DNA of 64,000 bases from Fasciola hepatica (GCA_948099385.1 CANUEZ040000193.1:6274501-6338500), one strand, 5' to 3'; positions 36,857 to 50,454 are shown, numbered from the stretch's first letter. Notes: generated by a model not told the origin, from the letters alone. Numbers and translations: made by a program.

Positions 36857-39800
36857 GCACTTAAATAAATTATTCCTTTTTACCTTATTGCTTTTCCATT
36901 TGATGAATCTCTCTTGTTCTACTTGTTTAATTCTCCCGTGTAACTGTTGTGTCACCAGCATATTCGCCTTGATTTATGTGATCGTATACGCATTCGCGTT
37001 CTGCTATGTACGTCGTTGCACGTGACTTGTGCTCGCAAATCTCATCATTTCAGCCCTTTTATGAGAAATTGAAGACGACAGCACAGCACGGTAAAACCTG
37101 TGTGTAATATGGCAGAGCGATTTTCTGGTAAAAGCGAAAATCTTGAGCGCGCTATTCCGATGGTTTTGCTCTATTGATGGGCATGACTAATTGAGTTTTG
37201 TGTATTACTCACAACTACCTGCGAGTTCTACGTGAATATAAGTGGTACTTAGCTTGGTTGATTGTCATTTGGATTTCATCTCTCCGGCCAACCCTGCACT
37301 CGGAAGACCAGATTCGAGCTTCGCTTCTACTTCTGAACCCCAGCCTTTTCACCTCAGTGGTATGTATATTACCACTGCATCACCCAGCTTCCCTTGGGAC
37401 AGGTCCGAACCACCGAAATAAATTTTGTTTAGATGTCATCTTCTATGACACTAAACAATCGCTTACAGCTTCGAGGAGAGACACGGTATCTGTTCCGGTA
37501 ATCCCAAGGGAATGACTTCCACCAAATCAAGTCTTCACCGCAGGATGGGCCATCGTACCTACACTTAAACCTGATTGAGTTTTGTTGTCTAGTTCTGTCG
37601 GACAGTTATAAATTTATTGTTCACTTGGGTTATTCAGTGACATGCGTGTGTGAAGGCGTGCTGATTAGTTGACTAGGTAAAGTCGGATAATTACCTTGCT
37701 TCAGGAATTTTTTCACTCTCTGATAGTAATACGTAAAACAAACACAAATATTAGTAATTTCGGCCATTTTCCCCACGTACGATTTACTTCAAACTTAAAT
37801 GGCAAATCAGATTGTATTTGTTGTACAGTGTGAGCATTCCCTATAATGTCAAAGTTTGTCGGTCTGCTTAACCTCGGTGAAGCTAAAGCTGTATTCGTTG
37901 AAACTTTCATTATCCTCTTCGAGTTACTGATGTTGTCAATATAAACAAGCACGGTAATTTTGACGGCATGATAGATTTCCATATGAATCAAGCTGGGTTT
38001 CTAATTATTTCTGCGTGAGTGATTCTATGCGTATGCTGAAACTCATTTGAAACGAGTAACACATAATTGAAGGAGAAATGTGTGCATTACCTGAAACTTA
38101 CTATCTAGTCTGATATAAAAATTCACTCTAGTACCACATGAATGTCCCAGTGAAGATTTGGCCAGAATATCTATTTACCAGTCTTACACATTTTGACTTT
38201 ATGGAATCATTTATATAAAACGAGGCTCTGGCTTTCTCACGGCCATTTATTTATTATGTTCGGTTTATAGATCCTAAAACGATTTTGCGTCCACAAAAGG
38301 GGCTGCATAGTTGGATTTTTATTGACTTTGCTGTAGGAAACAGATGCACTATGCCTTGTTTCAAACAGATGGGAAATAAAAATGTCCATACCCACGTGCT
38401 CGAAAGTTTCGCACTCAAACACCGATCTCCTAATTGTCACTTGAAAAAGGTGCTCCAATGGTATTTCTAGCACAATGAACGAGTCTTCCAGTCTACTCGT
38501 CACGCCGTAGCCTAAGTTACATAATGTGATATTGAATTATTAATTGAACCGAAATTACCATGAATCTTTAATGAATAATTTCTCATTGACAGTTTTTACG
38601 TCGTCACTTATCATGCATTTACAAATAACTAATATTGGAATCAGGATTGAGATACGCAAATCGTGAGTGAAGGTGAATAGTGCTTATCCATTTACAACTT
38701 ATAGTGTCGGTATAAACTAAAAAGTAAAGTAGTAATAGCGATAAACTTTGGTACCGTGTCAAACTGCGCGCAACAGCAAAAGTTAGAATTACTGGGGTCA
38801 AATGACGATATGATTGTTTGGTGTTGCTTGTAGTCCGAAATCGCCTATGGAATCGGCAAATCACAGTTTTACCTTCTACCTCAGGAATGTTGGTTCCACA
38901 GAAGTAACTGAAGAATCAAGAATCGAGAATGTTGAGCATCAAATTTGCTGATTTAGTGTAATGATAAATCTGCCTTCATTCTGCTACCTGAATGGAGTCA
39001 AGTAGTATAGTCCATCTACTCACGAGGACTATCCAAGTGACTCTCTCTAACGTCATTGTTTATTCTGTTCAGTGGGACACATTGCATCAAGATACGAAGT
39101 GTTTACATTATAAGAGAATATCGTTTACTTTCCATTGGCTTAAGTGAAATGGGTTAAATGTTTCATGTTTAATTCTAATTGACTTAAGCGAGTACCACTG
39201 TTGGTTGAATCTTACAAATGTTTCACTACTGGTTCTGAAGCAAAACGCCGGAACTCAGACACTGTCGATCACCTGATACTCACAACACCTCACAATTAGA
39301 TGGGCAACGTTGTTCTCTTCCACAACAGTCTGTTTTTCTAAAAGAATTAGGTAATCCCTGTGATCATGAGTACACCGAATCTCTGCGCTGTTGGAATTTT
39401 TTAGGGCCTTTCATCTACGTGATGCTCATTGGGGATGCTTCAAACACATTCGCCTAACAGGCAATTCATATGGTAATCTCAAAATTTATGTAAGCTGCTA
39501 ATCAAAGAATTCCCAAGGATATAGGCTCTTGCCAGATTTCACTTTGTTACTACACTGCTTAAATGTTGTTCTTTCATGTTGATACACCTGTAAATGGCAA
39601 TTTATTAAATGTTTTCGAGGGTTTATGATTGCTGACCGACACACTTGAGAACAAAGACAATTACATTGCGTCAATGATCTGGTCGCTACAGAGATAACAG
39701 GGAGTAACACTGGAGGTTTGTTTACCTCACATGTATGGTCCGTGAAAAGATCAAGGTTGCATTCATATGCTACATCGCGAAACTTTGGGGTTAGAAATAG

Positions 39801-40300
39801 GAAAATGCGTGGTATCCACACACAATAAAATGTTCAGACCGAAGATTCATATATGTCAAGTGATTCAGTGAGGAAACTTAGTCCCCGGCAAGTTAATTGG
39901 TGAAATCTTCTCAGAACTATTCTTCTGGCATCCCTTTCGTTTACGTTAACAGTGCAAAGATATCCCACTAGAAATTCGAATTGTGTGCAACGCAGCAAGT
40001 GAAAGATTTAATATTATCAAAGTGTGCTCATTCATCTAGGACCAATTTTTGTGGCCACACGCTTACCATCGGTGAGTTACACGAGTACGCTGCTATCAAT
40101 TGGATTTCCATTGGTAACACTGTGTTTGTGCCTTTCGCAAGTGATTTCCAACAAACCGGGTATAACAGCTGCACGCGGAGGGTCTTCGTGGGTTAATCAT
40201 GGTGAGTTCACAATAAACGTCCTGTGGTTCATTAGTATACTACTGAAAATAATCTTACTGATAACTTTTGATGACTCACTGCACATCACTTCCTATATAA
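36857..40300. other. Unassigned; possible exon at 37198-37370
   Basis: At 37198-37370 the plus strand encodes a hydrophobic segment (YLAWLIVIWISSL) followed by a donor-like GTATGT, which could be a signal-anchor exon. No acceptor or partner exon is convincing. Elsewhere (37.4-40.3 kb) I recognise no gene or element. Confidence 0.2.
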
Positions 40301-40304
40301 TTTT

Positions 40305-40420
40305 GTGTTCAGTGTTTCAAATGAAAGGTATACAAACCAAAACGGAACTCCAATCCCGGCTACTTGCTTTGCGAATTACATCCCTGTTCATGGTTGGTAT
40401 AAAGGCAGGCTTGTTACCAG
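40305..40420 (+). CDS. Ig-like exon candidate
   Basis: After TTTTGTGTTCAG (acceptor-like) the frame reads SVSNERYTNQNGTPIPATCF and then ANYIPVHGWYKG. A Cys followed about ten residues later by Trp-Tyr-Lys fits the B and C strands of an Ig domain. It is outside the duplicated units. It is short, with no F strand seen nearby, so confidence is low. Confidence 0.25.
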
Positions 40421-43400
40421 CACACAATACTTGGTCATATACATGAAAGGTTTTTGTGATAGGAAATACTGCATCTCAATGGGATCAGCAGGGCGACAGC
40501 AAAAAATCAACAGCCGGTCCAGAAGAGAAAGATGAAGTACCACTTTGTATGGTTGGTAGATTTGAATAAACGAAACCAGTTTGTAAGGTTTTTCTAATGA
40601 GGATGTGTACATGCACTTGGTATAATAATAGCAAACCTTAATTTGTACTTCTAAAATTCAAAGCAATTAGGAATTATTGTAATGAATTCCATGGCAAACA
40701 AACACCTGATTTGTCACGCTATTTAGATTTGAATTATATATTATTATAAGGAAAACCAAATCGTTGGTGAAGATTTTCACAAGATGGTGATTTATGATAT
40801 ATTAGGGGTTTAAAAATCCTTTCTGGAGCCAGATTATTTCGAGAATTTGTGCGCGAATCATATTTGAATGCTGAGCTTTCTAGAGGCCATGTCAGCATAA
40901 GGCGGATTTGCAGGCACGTTCATGGAAAGTTCACGTATTCATTCTGAGTCAATTTTATCATTGCATAGATAGATAGATAAGTTATCACTACCCGGGCTGA
41001 AGCATAATTACCTATCAATAAGATGCAGGCTTATTCCAAAATGTGAGAAGGATATTGACTGCTTATCCACGTAGTGAGTGTGAACAGACATCTGCTAAGA
41101 TGAAACACGATTGAAATAGTATTCCAGCATTCAGGACTTTCTGGAGTCGAAAGCAGTACATCGTACTGAGTTCAAACGTACCAATATATACATGAATTCG
41201 CTGCAAAAGCCATACCGAATTAGTGATGTTCAGTGCGGCAAAGTGCGGACATTGATCATTCTGCTCCCGGTTACTGATACATGATGTCTCCAAGTGTGTA
41301 TTTTCTTAAAAAGCTGTGTGACTTCGTACGTATAGAAAGGAATACAATTCCGAGCCATCCAGGACTGTCTAGACAAGAATTTAATGACACTAATATCATT
41401 TACTCAGTAATAATGGGTACTCCCGATTATAAACATTTGATTGAGTGGTTGAGATGGAGTCGAATTATATCATACCACTTCTATATAAATGTGGATGGTT
41501 AGAATTGGAAGTTGGATTGTAATACTACTTCGAAATTCGGAGGTCGATCAATTACTGTTCCAGCTAAAATTACTTCTTTCACGTGATTTCATAACATGAG
41601 TGACTTGAGAATACAAATCGCCTCAGACCAGTGGGTTTTGTTTGAAGTTTTTTCTTCTGCCTATTACGTCTGATATGAAAGACTTTGAATTGACGTTTCA
41701 AATGGTTATCCCGACTTCGAAGAATTCACACTGATTTATGAAACATAAATACATCATTGGAAAATAACCCGCGTGAATACGGATAACTAGGATTATACAA
41801 ACATTTTCGTCGCTGACCTGAACTATGTAGCACGATTTGTTCCTTGAAAAGGGCAGTGGTAAGTTATGAACAAATCATTGCACCACATATATTGAGTATC
41901 CCAGCTGAAAGACTGATTTGCGGCAAGCATTATCATATCTTGTTTGTCTTTAATGTGAGCAATTTACATGTGTATGAATGTAATCTACTTTTGCGGAATA
42001 TGATCCACCACATTTTGTCTTTCCGTGTCGAACCCGATGAGCCTCTACAAAACGGATTTGATCTCGGTTGTCCGTTACGAAAATCACTAACAAATCAAAC
42101 AGGAAGGGATCAAAACACAAACCCCACCACATTACCTGCATTCAAGTAATTTTAAATGAGCCAAATGGTACTATGTATGGATGAATTGATGAAACTGTCC
42201 AGAATGCACACGGCTGGTTTTGCGGTTGTTGCCACCAATCTACTGAGCGTACCCGGTGCTTCCCCGGCCAACCATTCTATACTTGACCACTAAACTGCTT
42301 CCGGTGACAATCCATATCGATCGCATTTCAGTTCTCACTACTGGAACAATAGCCAGTAGCCAATAAGCATGAGGTTCTGTGGATAAATTGAATGGTTAAT
42401 ATTCTCGATCGGGTAGTCAATAGTACTATTTCGTACTAATTCTTTCTGCCACCAACGACATCACAATAAATGTTAACGCCATTTACATATCATTGTGAGG
42501 CCTATGTATTATTTGAATTCGTTTGCTCCTTCCAATCACTGCAACGAACATGAAAGAGAAACTGACGGGTCAAACAGAAACTAGCTCCTCATTCATAAAT
42601 TTTGTTCTAATTTCGCTGATCGCTCAACCAGACACTGTTATTGTCATCCATGATTATTACCTCCTAATTTTACTTGATACTTCATGTTTGGCTTCATGAT
42701 TCTACTTTACGAGGTGCATGAATTTCCATCTTTTAGATAGCATTGCGTGGATGAATGGTGTAAATTGGGAATGATAATTTATATCGTTCCGCAATGCACT
42801 GCACAGGAAATCTATACCATACTTGAAGTATTTTGAAGGAACAATTATATTTCCGTTCTGAATGAACCCTCTTTTTAACCTACCTAATAGTTACTACCGC
42901 TGATTTTGACGTTCAGTCATGTTTCTGGGTATTTTGGTCGGAGGGTGAGATATCCATCACAACATCACACGATGGTATTTCAGCATGGAATTGTCCGAGC
43001 AAGGAGGTTTTTCTTTGGATGAAAAAATAACACATACGCATATCATAAAAACATCACACAAGTATAATGATGTGATACATCCTTTACTGTACATTGCGAC
43101 CATAAATTGCTAAACTACTCTGTGAGTTGCACATCCAATGAGTTGCCTTCAACCTTTAACGCCATTTCAACACTACAGGACCTACAAGGGCCTCATTCTT
43201 TCGGTTGCTAACCTAGTTTATCGGCGTGATATGTGAATAAATTCTCGTGACCAATTCCCAATACTCAGTATGCCGGTAAATCGTCCAGACTCCTGAACAG
43301 TCACTTCGACACTTTTCAAGCTGTTGTGCTTTCGCTCCTTTCCCCTCATTTACATATTCAACCTAACGTATGGCTTCTCAAGAACTGGCACGTTTTGCGC

Positions 43401-43800
43401 TAACGGTGAATGTATTTGGCATTTTGTGTGAACCTGAGAGGACTAAATGAACAGTCGGATAATTCTCAAGACATTGTGAGTGATTATGAGCAAAGTGATC
43501 CTTTCTTACCCTTCGTAGTATTTTAGGTGTATATTCACTTCATCTCACTCAGCCTTTTCCAATGTTGAGAATACACCGTGCACCATTCAATTACACAGAT
43601 TCGAGTCTCCTTAGTACCAAGGAGTGATGTTGAACAATGATATCCTTATATTTTCAGTGGTGTGCTCAATATGCTCTGACTTATCTTACAAATTCGACAG
43701 CTCAAGCAATTCTGCATTACAGATATCAATACACACTTTCTCTAGTGACACCAATAATACTGTAACTATGTGGACATGAAACTGTCATTTGTTGGCTCTC
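40421..43800. other. Unassigned
   Basis: No firm feature. The plus frame 41844-42149 (101 codons; HVYECNLLLRN near 41970) has a Tyr-x-Cys pattern but no supporting strands. A GC-richer patch at about 42180-42340 encodes a 38-codon frame (MDELMKLSRMHTAGFAVVAT) without a known family; it may be an old repeat. Confidence 0.25.
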
Positions 43801-43801
43801 C

Positions 43802-44110
43802 ATGAATACTAAGTTTCTTGCTCTTTTTTCTATCATCTTGACTGAAGTGCGAATAAAATGCTTATATTCCGTCTCTTGTGAAGCACCGAGAACGATTTCG
43901 TTCTCTACCGAGTGTTCAGATAATTCAGCCGATTATTTTCATAAACTTTTGTGGAAAATCGACACTCACTTTTTCCTTTTTTTCTCAGCGGATTCTGAGA
44001 AATTGAGTCAATTTTTTTCTTCGTACTCTTTTGTATGGTATCAGTGCAGAATTCAAGATGATAATGTAGTCAATCGTATATCCTCCCAAACGAATTTTTA
44101 CGCGAGCTAA
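43802..44110 (+). CDS. Secreted Ig-V-like protein candidate (single frame)
   Basis: A 102-codon frame beginning MNTKFLALFSIILTEVRIKC, which could be a signal peptide. Further on, TECSDNSADYFHKLLWKID has a Cys and, fourteen residues later, a Trp; near the end FVWYQCRIQDDN gives Tyr-x-Cys followed by an acidic stretch. Cys, Trp and Tyr-x-Cys in this order and at this spacing fit a V-type Ig domain with both disulphide cysteines, unlike the other Ig candidates here. It is Phe-rich, which argues for caution, and ends at a stop without a membrane segment. No promoter or splice site was confirmed. Confidence 0.25.
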   Translation: MNTKFLALFSIILTEVRIKCLYSVSCEAPRTISFSTECSDNSADYFHKLLWKIDTHFFLFFSADSEKLSQFFSSYSFVWYQCRIQDDNVVNRISSQTNFYAS

Positions 44111-46006
44111 AACATATGGGATTTGTACACTAATATAAATTTAAAAAATGATGGCTTCACGTGGAGTTGCATGTTACTCAATTGAATTACCAAAGACCCA
44201 GCTTCAAGTTGAATGAATAAAGTTGCAATAATCTGTGTTCTATTCCTCAGCTCTAACGCTCGAAAGCTGCATGCCACACACACGTCGCCAACATGTCATG
44301 CGAGACGTTTATGTGCGACAGCGACCGAGACAAACCACGGATAGCGTGCTCAGCTCCATCTGTCTTTGACCGAGGCCTCCTATCCTGAACGTAGCACAAG
44401 AATTACTTGGCTGAAAGTGATTGGCGCGTATGTGGTTTGGTGGTGGTGCGTTCATCAGATGATTTTGGATATATTTTTGACTTCCAAGTGTTGAACAGCG
44501 AGCAACAAACTTTTAGTTTGTCGATCGTACATGTTTCATGTGTTCTTTAGAACACGGCCCCGACAAATCCAAATTTTTACTTCATGGAACAGAGCTAGGT
44601 AAGTTTAGATACTTTCCTGACAACGTAATTTTACGTGGACTGATCAGCAAATTGATCCATGATTTCGACGAGTAATTCAAATATTCAGAATTGCAATGTT
44701 GTTGTTAGCTTCTCCGATATTGAGTAGACGAGATGTAGTGGTTTTGCGAATAATTCGTTTTCATAAATTCAATTAGTTCATCTATTTCCACATGTGATCA
44801 GTAACACGAAGGTAATTTCCACACAGTCAACAATACTTATATAAGGTTATTTCCACTCCGGAATTTTGGTGCTTCATACAAACTCGGGCTGTGAAAATCC
44901 ACACGTTCGATCGAAGTTTGTCGTCTAACAACATTCGAGTATCTGATGATGATTATCCGTGCGCGTCGGATGCGAATGCTGCTTGAATATGCGTTTCTGT
45001 ATATATTCGCTTGCCTAATAAACAATGCACTTCAGTGCCAGTTGGTGTGTCTTCTGTTTTGCTTTCGAGCAAACCGGTCATCATGTGGATGGTTAGTTAT
45101 ATGATGTAGAATAGACGGAAGATGTTTTCACACGCGTCCTTGGTTTGCAGAATAAAAACGAAGATGTCGTCTACTTAACGTCCGTGGAGAGTATCTTGGC
45201 ATATAACTGTTTTCATTTATTGTTCGGAGTGTGAGACAAATACATCTGCCAAAACCTATCCTAGTCGTTCAATTATTAGTCAAAGTGAAACAATAGGATT
45301 GCGAATCGAACACCTTACAGTCAAGGTTATCCGAGCTGACTCTCAACGGTTTGCTGAACATCTACACCACACTAGCATATTTTTCAATGCTGAGCTGAGC
45401 GGTGAAGCTGCATGATGAATCCTAATACACAAATCTAATCACTTGTTACTCAGTTGTAGTTCAAAATGAATCGTGAATTCACATAAAATGATTATTCTAG
45501 ATGTTTCGTCATTGATCACAAACGTGCTTGTATCTAAAATAATAGACATTTTCATGTCAAGAGAAAAATCAGCATTAGTATACCTGCGGGAAAATGTAAA
45601 GAACTACTGATTTTCTGCTCTCCAATCAGTTCTAATCCAATGATAACGTTTACAGACGGAGAGAGGATATCGTAAGCGCATCTCTACTCGGTTCTTCGCT
45701 CGCCGATATATTCATGGCGAACGATGAAAATATCACGATGAATCCAACTGTCAGCTGCGTGTCTCTGTATGAAAGGTAGGTCAAAGACATTTTAAGCCTA
45801 GCTGGTGGGCTAACATCATCGAAATTCCTTTCTTGTATTTGGATGAGAAGTTTTTCGGGTACGTGATGGTCGGAAGAACGTTTGGTAAGAAAAGCTTCTA
45901 GAACAAGTTCGGACGAACAAGATCTTAAGTAGTACCAACAGACAAAAGACGACGCAGCAACAGCCCGTCAATGGGCTAGTGAAGCATGTTGGATGTTTTA
46001 GGGAAA
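44111..46006. other. Unassigned; possible first exon at 45714
   Basis: Nothing firm. A short start-codon frame at 45714-45775 (MANDENITMNPTVSCVSLYE) is followed by a donor-like GTAGGT, but no second exon was found. The segment near 44840-45030 carries an AATAAA-type signal and could be the end of an old repeat. Confidence 0.2.
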
Positions 46007-47815
46007 TTATAAGAAGAGAAATTGTGAAAGCAATATATGCAGCGTAGCGGTGGGGGCCCCGGGAAGGAGATTTTGTTTGAAGTGGGACTCTATAGATGCA
46101 CTGATTGCACTGCGGTCTCGATCGATGTTGGTGTTGGCATTGTGGGGATTGCGGTAAAAAGAAGAAGAATGAAGGGTGGAATCATCGGCAAATAAATGGA
46201 TCGAGTTGGATTTAGTGGATGAAAGATCATTAGAAAATAGAAGGAATAAGGTGGGCTGAAGTACTGAACCCTGGGGATCGCTAGCATTCACAGGAAATGG
46301 CTGGGACAGAACTCCATCAATTCGGGCAAAGATGATCCGCTTACGGAGGAAACTTGATGTCCGCGAAAAGAGAGGGGAGGAGAATCTGAAAGTGAGCAGT
46401 TTGACCAGAAGACCTCCGTACCAAACTCGGTCAAACGCTCAAAGATGTTGGGTGAAGCAATGTGTGTTTCTCCATGGTTGTCGAGTGCAACCGGTCAAAA
46501 GTGTGAGATGAGAGCCACTATGTCACCAGTGGAACGGTGAGGTCGGAATCCGTATTGGTGAACACTCGATAGTTCTTCGCGTTCGAGTAACGCACGCGGT
46601 TTTATGGAGACGACAGTTCCGAGTTTTGTTCGAAATAACAGGTATGGTGGGAATAGGACGATAGTTATTCGGGCCAGAAAGATCATCGCTTTTGGGAATA
46701 TGAAACATTGCTATGTGTTTCCAGGGGATCGGAAAAGTAGAAAAAAAGGGAATGTGTGTAAGAGAGAGAGAGACAGAAAGGACGACGTAAGAAATAGGCC
46801 AATTCAAATTGCACATTTTAAGGACGATGGGTGGTATGCCGTTTTGATCGGGTGGTTTGTATAAGTCCAGAGAATGCATCATTTGGCGTGTCTATTAAAA
46901 CCAAAATGGGATTGTTAACAGGAGACAGAGGGAACAGAAAGAAACGATGGAGTAGGATATGTAGGTGAGATGGAGTTTGTGGCAAACCATGAAGCGGATT
47001 GTCATTGTTTCTATGTGTTTTCTAAACAAGATCGCCAGTGAAATTACATATGGAATGAAATTGGAAGGGCGAAATTTTCCAAAGTACCAACGTTTCAGGC
47101 TACCGGTGGCAGTGGAGAGTAAACGTTCGGTTTCCCAGCGGAAGAAGCTTTCTTTGGCTCACTGCGTGGTTGGCGAGCATCTGTCCCTGGTATGCACGGA
47201 GCAGAGGTGGGAGTCTGTTGTGGGTGAGCCGAACCAGCTGCGAAATGTTGCACATTTCAAGCGTGCATCACGATCGAAAGCATAGCTGGACCAATCGGAG
47301 GATTTGGGTTTGCCAAGTTTGGACAAGTGAGTAATAAAAAGTTGCATAACTTGAAGAACAATGTAGGTAAAGTTAGAAGCGGGAGAGGAAACGTCTGAAG
47401 TAAAGCGGCATTCATTCCAAGAATAGGAGGCTGGGACATCGCAACGTCTATCTCAGTTGGTTGAATTTCAGCTCAAAAAAATTTATCTCAAAGAAGGTGG
47501 AGTAAAATAGTGAGTTAAAATGATGGAATAGGAAATAGTAAAGTGATTAGATGAGTCAACTTGAGAAAGGGCAAATGTGCCCGAGAATAGGGAATGAACA
47601 GAAGTGAGAATTTGTTGAGGGGTATGGGCATGATCGCCAGCTCGATCGGGAGTACGTGTGAGGAGGTAAACAAGTTGGCATAGGTTGTTGTCCACGGAGA
47701 AGTGTTCGGCTTCGCGCTCCAGAGCCGAAGTGTCCGATGAGTGAATGAACCAATCTTGCTTGTGAACATTGAAATCTCATAAGATGCTGACGAGTCAGTT
47801 GGATCTGCCACAAAA
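46007..47815 (-). pseudogene. Jockey-like LINE, endonuclease and reverse transcriptase (broken)
   Basis: Read from high to low coordinates. Endonuclease (about 47780-47483): DFNVHKQDW, preceded by TGA where this family has Gly, then DNNLCQLVYLLTRTPDR and DSSNHFTISYS, where the catalytic Ser-Asp-His has become Ser-Asn-His. Linker near 47290-46960. RT: SLDLYKPPDQNGIPPIVLKM (about 46876), SDDLSGPNNYRPI, YGFRPHRSTGDIVALISH (about 46550), QGSVLQPTLFLLFSNDL (about 46265) and FADDSTLHSSSF (about 46190), so the catalytic Asp pair survives. Stops and shifts separate the pieces. The end after 46010 is truncated, with no RNase H. Confidence 0.75.
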
Positions 47816-48933
47816 TAAGGTCAATGTTTGAAGGTGAGATATAAAAGAACGATGAATCGCTACTTTTGGGTGAACGGTGATGTACACAAAACAGTGATTA
47901 CAAAAAGTGAGTCGAAGCTTCAGCGACATCAATTGAAATTCACAAGTCGATATCATGCTTCACTCCGCGAATGCTAGTGAGAGTGACAAGTTTGTGGTCA
48001 TCTTCCGAGTGAAGAGAGCGTGTAAGACGTCGACTGCGTGTATGGTTGTGTATTTTCATGATTTGTAGTGTAAAAGAAACCAGCAACCGTGATCCTGAAA
48101 TCTAAATTGGCAAACCACGTAAGGTCTCAATAGATCAGGCGTAGTAGTTAGTCGGGCAATTTCGGAGCTCTCTATCAGTTGTGTTCTGTTTTGTGAGATT
48201 CCTCGGCCTGGTGCCCTGTGTTTCGTGCAGTACATTAATTGGGCACCGTATCTTTTGATTGTGTTGTGGGTCCAAGAGGCCGTGTGCTTCCACTGTGTGT
48301 GGCATACCAACGCAAATAAGATATTTTATCGAGTCTTAGTGAATTGAGACATTCTTTATCAAGTGTGCCATCGCGTGATATAACAAAAGTTCATTGCAAC
48401 TCACGCAGTCATGGAATCAGACATCGTCATATGAACCATGATCAAGCGTACATGTGAGGATTCCTGAATGTGTTTGTCTGCGCAGGTTTTCACCTGATCT
48501 CAAGCGGAAACTCTCCAATTTTAAGAATCAAATAGTTCTTTAAAATAAATATCGTTGGAAGTTGGAAGACGATAGAAATATCCTGCTCAGTTTTGACCAA
48601 TTGAGCTGTTTCGTTTATTGACCAGTCATTTGCGGCCTATGAAATCATATTCTCCAGAATTGGCATTTGAACTAACATTCACGAAACTTTTCTTGGTTTT
48701 GTCCGGCTGATTTATTAGGTTTCAATATCGAAGTTTAATCATTCGATTGGGGAAATTGTATCTCTGACGAATAAAACCGAAGTTAAACAAATTCTGATGC
48801 CAGGAACTTTACATCTGCTTGAGGGAGCGGGCTGAATTTCACATATCCCGTAGAGGACGATAGTTGTCTTCGTGTCACCATCCAGGGTCACAGTTATCCC
48901 TAAATAAGTGCATACTGCAGTCCAGGTGTTCAT
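47816..48933. other. Unassigned
   Basis: No gene recognised. The minus frame 48056-48310 (84 codons) resembles no family I know. The 5' part of the Jockey-like element is not visible here, so that copy is 5' truncated or too diverged. Confidence 0.3.
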
Positions 48934-49004
48934 TTAAAAATGGTAAATTGAAGTTCTCATGAGATCAAAGGCAAAATTGCGCACACACACAACTAATGAT
49001 AGCA

Positions 49005-49345
49005 AATGAAAACGCGTTACCGGCAAGGCTAACGTAATTATCCATTCTCGCTGTTTGCACAGTTGAGGGTGACGTTGCTTAATTGCTAGTGCCTCCGCGT
49101 ATCTCAATAATCGTTGATTGTTTGTGACATAAGTGACGGTGAACGCCGTGCTCAGATAACTACAGTGATTTGTCTCCCACAGGTGTTTCGTAATGGATGA
49201 CCTGAGTGTTCTGCGTGCGTTCGATGACGTCACTGATTGTATCTGTCCACTCATTGTTCTTTGTAACCAAACCGGAATATGTTCAACCATCCTATTACGC
49301 AATTGTCACCTTGACTGCAGTACGCACTAGTGAAGATGCAGCGAA
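49005..49345 (-). pseudogene. Penelope-like element, GIY-YIG-type C-terminal domain
   Basis: The minus frame from 49302 reads RNRMVEHIPVWLQ, SSITKHLWETNHCSYLSTAF, then LRYAEALAIKQRHPQLCKQR and TLALP. Set of Arg-x-x-Glu-His, His-x-x-Glu-Thr-x-His, Glu-Ala-x-x-Ile and a closing Leu-Ala-Leu-Pro is that of the PLE endonuclease end. The GIY-YIG part itself is in another frame just upstream (AYCSQGDNCVIG, 49310-49345), where Tyr-Ile-Gly is lost. There is no RT upstream, so it is an isolated 3' piece. It lies antisense to the PLE RT fragments at 12.2 and 53.7 kb and probably belongs to a different insertion. Confidence 0.7.
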
Positions 49346-50450
49346 ATGGTCCGGAATACATCGTGCAATCTAACGCTATTGATTTCTATGTTCAAATTTG
49401 TGTCGGGAAAGCTATGTTTCCAATTTCTAAATAAATCTCAAACAATTGAGTATTCACATCCAGAATTATGAAAATTTCCATTTACGAAAAATTGTTCCAT
49501 GAGTGTATATTCATCAAACTACTGCAACCAAGCTCATTTCGACGGAATGTAATTACTTCAACAGAAAACGTTGTAAGACTTCCTAATATGATTGGTCGCC
49601 GCCTGTACTGTTTACAAACAACAAGGAGGTTTTTACAGCAATAAGAAGGCTAAACACAGTGAAAGCAGTCTTCTGCACTGAATCAAATATATGATCACAA
49701 TCCCTTGTACACGACCGCATTCAAAGAAGACGAACCGCCCCTCCACTTGCATGAATGCTCTTCCTTTTTATTATCGGTATATGGGGCAAATCAACCTTGT
49801 TCAGCTGAGTTCAATTTCCATATAAACAGCTGGTTGGGAATAAACCTCTTTATTATGGCACTCAAAATTGTACAATGCCATACTGTATGAGGATCGAGCT
49901 TGTCCATTTGCATGTTAATCATCTGCGAAAGTACATTTTCAGTCACATGATGATGACGTGTAAGTTCACAGATTTTCATATGAACAGAACTATGGAAAGA
50001 GCAAAATAAACGAATCAAAGTCAATAATCAGGCTGATTTGATATGAATATTTTCGTAAGTCACGTTCCATAGAATTCATGACAGAAACTAGCATCGGTCT
50101 TTCTCGACAATGGGAGCAAATTGCTCATCCGTGTGAATGTTTAGGATCATGTGTGGATTGACCACAACTTACCGATAGTTGGGATATTCTAGGGATAGTC
50201 GGTTAAACTCAGCTCACATGTTGCTGTCCATGGTAAACCTAAGGCACCAGAGCACGTTGGAGTGTCAACAGAAGACATGTCGTGGTCAAACGGTAATGTT
50301 CCTCGTACTGACTGCATTGTTAGTTCCTGCTGCATTGCTTGAGGAGCAGTGAGTGGTGAGAACAGAAACATCGGAAAAATGGGTACTTGACTCGTTAATA
50401 TTAAAGGAATCTGGATAAATCAACTATTATTTAGTGAGTGGTGATGAGTA
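49346..50450. other. Unassigned
   Basis: No recognised gene. The minus frames at 49791-50024 and 50189-50371 have no motif; there is no upstream PLE RT. Confidence 0.35.
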
Positions 50451-50454
50451 GTAG

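Noticed and set aside
46604..46864. Plus-strand frame of 86 codons, Arg/Lys rich
   Set aside because: It is the antisense shadow of the Jockey-like RT.
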